From NCBI RefSeq assembly GCF_018332655.1, contig NZ_BOQL01000014.1, positions 124,001-188,000 of the forward strand: a DNA stretch of 64,000 nt, written 5' to 3'. The notes below the pieces were generated by a model that saw only the letters and a program-made list of their open reading frames with translations, had not been told where the DNA came from and ran no database searches. The translations under genes and the position numbers were made by a program. Below are positions 60,452 to 64,000 of this stretch, piece by piece (within the stretch, counting starts at the first letter, position 1; each line of letters begins with the position of its first letter). Source of the stretch: Actinoplanes auranticolor (GTDB lineage Bacteria > Actinomycetota > Actinomycetes > Mycobacteriales > Micromonosporaceae).

Positions 60452-61132
60452 ATGTCATCTGTCCTGCTGGCGCTCTCCGGTGCCCGGGTGTGGAGTCTCA
60501 AGGACGGCACCCAGCACCCGACCGGGTACTGGGCGGAGGAGTTCGTGACGCCGTACCGCCTGCTGATCGAGGCCGGTCACGAGGTCACCATCGCGACGCC
60601 GGGCGCCCGCGTCCCGGTCGCCGACGAGGCGAGCCTGGGTGACGAGTCCGGTCCCGAGCTGCGGGCGTACCTGGACACCGTCAAGGAGCTGCTGGAGTCG
60701 CCGGCCCGGCTCGAGGACGTCGACCCGGCCGGCTACGACGCGGTCTTCATCCCCGGCGGGCACGGCCCGATGCAGGACCTGGCGGTCGACCCGGACGTGG
60801 CCCGCATCCTGGCCGCGATGCTGCCGGACCAGAGCAAGGTCGTCGCCTCGCTCTGCCACGGCCCGGCCGCTTTCCTCGCCGCCGGTGACGCGGAGGGCAA
60901 CTGGCTGTTCAAGGGCCGCAAGCTGACCGCGTTCACGGACGAGGAGGAGAAGCAGGCCGGACTGGCAGACAACGCGCCGTGGCTGCTGGAGACCCGGCTG
61001 CGAGCCGGTGGCGCCGTCTTCGAGTCCGCCCCGGCCTGGGCGTCGCACGTGGTCGTCGACGGCAACCTGATCACCGCGCAGAACCCCGCCTCCGCCGAGG
61101 CCGCGGGCCAGGCGATCCTCGCGAAGCTCTAG
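60452..61132 (+). CDS. DJ-1/PfpI-family protein (type 1 glutamine amidotransferase fold)
   Basis: 226 residues from ATG 60452 (GGAGG upstream). Nucleophile elbow ASLCHGPAAFL near residue 132 (Cys-His), YDAVFIPGGHGPMQDL, and EVTIATPGAR. YWAEEFVTPYRLL is typical of the Hsp31/YhbO-related chaperone/deglycase group. Stress or methylglyoxal-related function is possible. Confidence 0.9.
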   Translation: MSSVLLALSGARVWSLKDGTQHPTGYWAEEFVTPYRLLIEAGHEVTIATPGARVPVADEASLGDESGPELRAYLDTVKELLESPARLEDVDPAGYDAVFIPGGHGPMQDLAVDPDVARILAAMLPDQSKVVASLCHGPAAFLAAGDAEGNWLFKGRKLTAFTDEEEKQAGLADNAPWLLETRLRAGGAVFESAPAWASHVVVDGNLITAQNPASAEAAGQAILAKL

Positions 61133-61152
61133 GCGTCGGTCATGCGACTAGT

Positions 61153-61174
61153 CTTGACACGCCGGAGTGACAAG
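61153..61174. promoter_or_regulatory. Inverted repeat upstream of LysR gene
   Basis: 22 bases beginning CTTGACAC and ending GTGACAAG with GCCGGA between; 18/22 positions fit perfect dyad symmetry. Overlaps a TTGACA (61154-61159). 39 bases before the LysR ATG; probable autoregulatory operator. TAGTAT at 61200-61205 may be the -10. Confidence 0.5.
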
Positions 61175-61213
61175 TCCAACAGATGGTTCTTGTCGTAGCT
61201 AGTATCAGCGCTC

Positions 61214-62086
61214 ATGGATCTGCGGCAGCTCGAGTACTTCGTGGCGGTGGCCGAGGAGGCCAACTTCACCCGCGCGGCCGACCGCGTGCACATCACCCAG
61301 TCCGGCGTCAGCGCCCAGATCCGCCAGTTCGAACGCGAGCTGGGCGCCGACCTGTTCGACCGCTCCGCCCGCATGGTCCGCCTCACCCCGGCCGGGGCCG
61401 CAGCGCTCCCGCACGCCCGCACGGCGCTGGCGGCGGCCCAGGCCATCCGTACCGCCTGCGACGAGGTGAACGGCCTGGTCCGCGGCCGGCTGCGGATCGG
61501 CATGGTGACCGGCTGCACGGTGACCCCGCTGTTCGACGCGCTGGCCTCGTTCCACCGCCGGCACCCGCGGATCACCATCGCGCTGAGCGAGGACAACTCG
61601 GACGTCCTGCTGGAGAACGTGCGCGCGGGCCACGTCGACATCGCGCTGGCGGCGGTGGCGGGCGGCATGCCGGACGGCCTGGAGTCGATGACCATCGTCA
61701 GCGAGGGCCTGGTCGCCGCCGTGCCGCCGGACCACGCCCTGGCCGAGCGGGAATCGGTGCCGCTGCGCCGGCTGGCGGCGTACCCGTTGATCTGCCTACC
61801 GGTGGGCACCGGGGTCCGCGGCGTGCTCGACCAGGCCTGCGCGGCCGCCGGGATCCGCCCGACCGTGGCGCTGCAGGCGACCGCGCCGGACGCGGTCCTG
61901 GACCTGGCCGCCCGCGGCCTGGGGGTGGCGGTCCTCAGCGCGTCGATGACCGCCGGGCACGAGGGGGTGCGGTCGGTGCCGATCGAGGACATCGACGTGC
62001 CGGCGATGCTGGCCCTGGTGTGGCGCAGCGAGAGCATCGTGCTGCGGGCGCTGCTCCCCCATTGCCGGCGGGCCTTCGCGGTCTAG
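61214..62086 (+). CDS. LysR-family transcriptional regulator
   Basis: 290 residues. N-terminal HTH MDLRQLEYFVAVAEEANFTR, AADRVHITQSGVSAQIRQFE, LFDRSARMVRLTPAG (each 20 residues or fewer). Effector domain from about 90: RLRIGMVTGCTVTPL, SDVLLENVRAGHVDIAL. Typical targets are adjacent, often divergent; here the neighbours are all on the plus strand to the left and minus strand to the right, so the SDR genes are possible targets. Confidence 0.94.
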   Translation: MDLRQLEYFVAVAEEANFTRAADRVHITQSGVSAQIRQFERELGADLFDRSARMVRLTPAGAAALPHARTALAAAQAIRTACDEVNGLVRGRLRIGMVTGCTVTPLFDALASFHRRHPRITIALSEDNSDVLLENVRAGHVDIALAAVAGGMPDGLESMTIVSEGLVAAVPPDHALAERESVPLRRLAAYPLICLPVGTGVRGVLDQACAAAGIRPTVALQATAPDAVLDLAARGLGVAVLSASMTAGHEGVRSVPIEDIDVPAMLALVWRSESIVLRALLPHCRRAFAV

Positions 62087-62124
62087 CTCTCTTCGCCGCC
62101 GCGGGCCTTGTTCAGCCGGCTTTC

Positions 62125-62158
62125 GCCCAGCTCGGCGGCCCGCCCAGCTCGGCGGCCC
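62125..62158. repeat. 17-base perfect tandem duplication
   Basis: GCCCAGCTCGGCGGCCC occurs at 62125-62141 and 62142-62158 without mismatch, in the geneless bases between the LysR stop and the membrane-protein stop. Confidence 0.9.
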
Positions 62159-62160
62159 GC

Positions 62161-62718
62161 TCAGCCGGCGCAGGCGACTTCGGCCTGCTCGCTCCACGGG
62201 GTGCCGTCGAAGCCTTCGCGGGGGTGGGCCTCGCGGTCCTCTTCGTCGGAGGTCTGCACCGACAGGGTGACCGGAAGCCGGCCGAGCGGCAGCCCGTGTA
62301 CACAGTCGACCTGCACGTCGGCGTCGGCCTGCACCGTCGCGCCCGGAGCGACCCAGCGCTGCTTGTCCACCCCGCGCACGCTGACGCCGGGCCGGGAGGC
62401 GGAGAGGTCACGGATGTTGATCGGCAGCGGACCGGCGTTGACCAGCGTCACCCGCCGGGTGAGCGTGACGGTGGCGACCCGCCCGCCGGAGACGACGCTG
62501 TCGGCGGGCGCGCCGTCGACGAACGGGCTCGCCTCGGCGAAGACGAAAACGGCGACCTGCCGCTCCCGGGCCGCCGCCTGCCGCTGCACGGACCAGCCGT
62601 AGGTGGCACAGGCGCCGAGCACGGCGCCGATCACCAGCGCGGAGGCGGCCAGCCGGTGGGACTTGCGCTGACGAGCAGGGGGTACGACGGCCGGCCGGTC
62701 CAGATCGATCACATTCAT
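62161..62718 (-). CDS. Membrane-anchored hypothetical protein
   Basis: 185 residues (ATG 62718). One N-terminal membrane helix (LAASALVIGAVLGACATYGW) and an extracytoplasmic beta-rich domain (VATVTLTRRVTLVNAGPLPI, LPVTLSVQTSDEEDREA). Paired cysteines CVHG and VACAG. Not recognised; similar in outline to actinomycete lipoprotein-like or extracellular beta-sandwich proteins. Confidence 0.6.
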   Translation of the reverse strand: MNVIDLDRPAVVPPARQRKSHRLAASALVIGAVLGACATYGWSVQRQAAARERQVAVFVFAEASPFVDGAPADSVVSGGRVATVTLTRRVTLVNAGPLPINIRDLSASRPGVSVRGVDKQRWVAPGATVQADADVQVDCVHGLPLGRLPVTLSVQTSDEEDREAHPREGFDGTPWSEQAEVACAG

Positions 62719-62840
62719 GCGGCGCCCTCGCCCTGGCTCGGATTGGAGAACGGACGGTCTGAGAACGTACGGCATGAGCGGCGGGTTGCGGTCCGCCGCC
62801 CACAACCTCCACCGTTCGTGGTGTCCGGGCCTCGGGCGAG

Positions 62841-63728
62841 TCAGCCGGCGGTAGCCGGCCCGAGGAGGTCCGCCAGGCCGATGCGGCGGAGGAACTCGCT
62901 GCGGATCCGGTCGGCGACGGCGCTGACGACCTCGCTGCCGTCGTCACCGGGATCGATGTGCACCCGGAACGGACGGTGGCCGTGCGGCGTGCCGACGATC
63001 GTGGCGATGGCGTCGGCCACCTGGGCGACGTCGGCGGTGGGCGGGGTGAGCGCGGCCAGGGCCTCGCCGACCTGGTCCATGAGACCGGCGTACTTCTGCT
63101 CGTAGGCCGCCACGGTCGCGGTGTCGGCCGGGCTGCCGGCGTGCGCGAAGTGGTTGGTGCCGGAGGTGAAGGCGCCCGGCACCACGATGGAGGTCTCGAT
63201 GCCGAAGCGGGCCAGCTCGCCGGCGTAGCTGACGGCCAGGGCGTCCATGGCGGCCTTGGCGGCGAAGTACGGGCCGAGGTAGGGCGGGGTGCCACCGCGA
63301 GTGCTCGTACTGCCCACCCACACCAGCAGGCCCCGGCCCTGCTCCCGCAGCTGGGGCAGCGCCGCGCGGTTCACCCGCTGGGCGCCGAGCACGTTGACGT
63401 CGTACAGCGCCGCGAGCTGCTCGGGTGTGAAGGCCTCGGCCGGCCCGGTGACCATGTGACCGGCGTTGTGCACCACCACGTCGAGCCGGCCGATCGCCCG
63501 GACCGCGGCCTCGGCCGACTGGTCGGAGGTGACGTCGAGTTCCACGGTGCGGAGATCCACGCCGTGCCGGGCCGCGTACTCCGCCGCGTCGGCCACGGCG
63601 GGCGCGTTCCGGCCGTTCGGGTCGCGGATGCCGGCGTACGCGGTGTGCCCGGCGCGGGCCAGCGCCCGGGCCGCCAGCGCACCGAACCCGCTGGACGCCC
63701 CGGTGATGAGGATGGTCTGGCTGCTCAT
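62841..63728 (-). CDS. Short-chain dehydrogenase/reductase
   Basis: 295 residues. TGASSGFGALAARALARAGH cofactor loop, AGIRDPN, HNAGHMVTG, GSTSTRGG (Ser), PYFAAKAAMDAL (Tyr-x-x-x-Lys as YFAAK), PGAFTSGTN. Of the extended type with about 40 extra C-terminal residues. Minus strand, 4 bases after the following partial gene, so co-transcribed with it. Confidence 0.9.
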   Translation of the reverse strand: MSSQTILITGASSGFGALAARALARAGHTAYAGIRDPNGRNAPAVADAAEYAARHGVDLRTVELDVTSDQSAEAAVRAIGRLDVVVHNAGHMVTGPAEAFTPEQLAALYDVNVLGAQRVNRAALPQLREQGRGLLVWVGSTSTRGGTPPYLGPYFAAKAAMDALAVSYAGELARFGIETSIVVPGAFTSGTNHFAHAGSPADTATVAAYEQKYAGLMDQVGEALAALTPPTADVAQVADAIATIVGTPHGHRPFRVHIDPGDDGSEVVSAVADRIRSEFLRRIGLADLLGPATAG

Positions 63729-63732
63729 GGCG

Positions 63733-64000
63733 TCACTTCCCGTGCGGGTCGGCGGCGTTCAGCGTCTCGACGACCTTGTCGTAGTCGCCGCGCACCTCGG
63801 CGTACCGGAGGAACTTGACCCGCTCGACCTGGATCTCCTTGGCGTCGGGCTGGTCCTGGAGCAGGGCCATGACCTCCGAGACGTACTCGTCGAGGGGCAT
63901 CGCGAAGTCACTGTTCTCCTGGCCCGGCAGCAGCGCGGTGCGCACGGAGGGCGGGACCAGCTCGACGATCCTGACCGACGTGTCGGCGAGCTGCAGCCGC
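63733..64000 (-). CDS. DltE-like SDR, C-terminal part (gene runs off the window)
   Basis: Only the last about 89 residues are inside the window: RLQLADTSVRIVELVPPSV, RTALLPGQ, DFAMPLDEYVSEVMALLQ and VERVKFLRYAEVRGDYDKV. VELVPPSVxTxL and PLDEYVSEVM are typical of the DltE-like SDR oxidoreductases. Cofactor and catalytic parts lie beyond the right edge. Confidence 0.8.
   Translation of the reverse strand, partial: RLQLADTSVRIVELVPPSVRTALLPGQENSDFAMPLDEYVSEVMALLQDQPDAKEIQVERVKFLRYAEVRGDYDKVVETLNAADPHGK

Overview
The window is a chromosomal segment of a high-GC actinomycete. GTG and TTG starts are frequent and stop-start overlaps are common. The left end keeps the order seen in Mycobacterium tuberculosis around Rv3204-Rv3211 (MGMT-like protein, MoeZ/MoeB1, DUF3152 protein, TetR regulator, DUF3107 protein, DEAD-box RNA helicase). 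That order, together with a kinase fused to a cellulose-binding module, RCC1-repeat surface proteins and DUF3040, points to the Micromonosporaceae, probably Actinoplanes or a close relative. The taxon is an inference; no rRNA or tRNA gene was found here.

Layout. 0-17.5 kb: partial MGMT-like gene, proline genes proB and proA, a terpene-cyclase-repeat protein, moeZ, two tandem DUF3152 metalloprotease-like genes, a hydrolase, a repeat-rich 824-residue protein, TetR, DUF3107, an RNA helicase, an iron-box-controlled heme oxygenase/DUF2470 pair, a methyltransferase, and a copper module (csoR, copZ, membrane protein). 17.5-30 kb: a GC-rich geneless stretch, a RecQ helicase fused to a phosphoribosyltransferase-like domain, small proteins, a TrkH/TrkA potassium pair, a Ser/Thr kinase with an extracellular CBM2 domain, a fused MFS/spermidine synthase-like protein, a coiled-coil M15-like protein and an SDR. 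29.5-44.4 kb: a four-gene signalling operon (receiver-PP2C, CHASE3-type kinase, receiver, inositol-phosphatase-like), a frameshifted M28 aminopeptidase, an Smr/TPR pair, a glycosidase-like secreted protein, an RCC1-repeat surface protein and an OmpR-type two-component pair. 44.4-49.6 kb: a DAHP synthase gene preceded by a leader peptide rich in Trp/Tyr/Phe and a terminator hairpin, then two membrane glycosyltransferases and DUF3040. 49.6-58 kb: a winged-helix protein, a GNAT, and a catabolic cluster (IclR, amidohydrolase, CoA-transferase, citryl-CoA-lyase-like, LigB/LigA extradiol dioxygenase, quinone-oxidoreductase-like). 58-64 kb: a coiled-coil protein, an anti-sigma-type ATPase, two very small genes, a CGNR regulator, a DJ-1/PfpI protein, LysR, a membrane protein and two SDR genes, the last cut by the window end.

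The two most promising regions are (i) the aromatic-amino-acid leader/attenuator before the DAHP synthase gene at 44.45-44.65 kb, whose hairpins are placed as ribosome-mediated attenuation requires, and (ii) the 51.4-57.9 kb cluster, which combines ring-cleavage dioxygenase subunits with a CoA-transferase and a citrate-synthase-like lyase and has matching composite palindromes in its divergent promoter. The latter could be an undescribed meta-cleavage route for an aromatic or heteroaromatic substrate.
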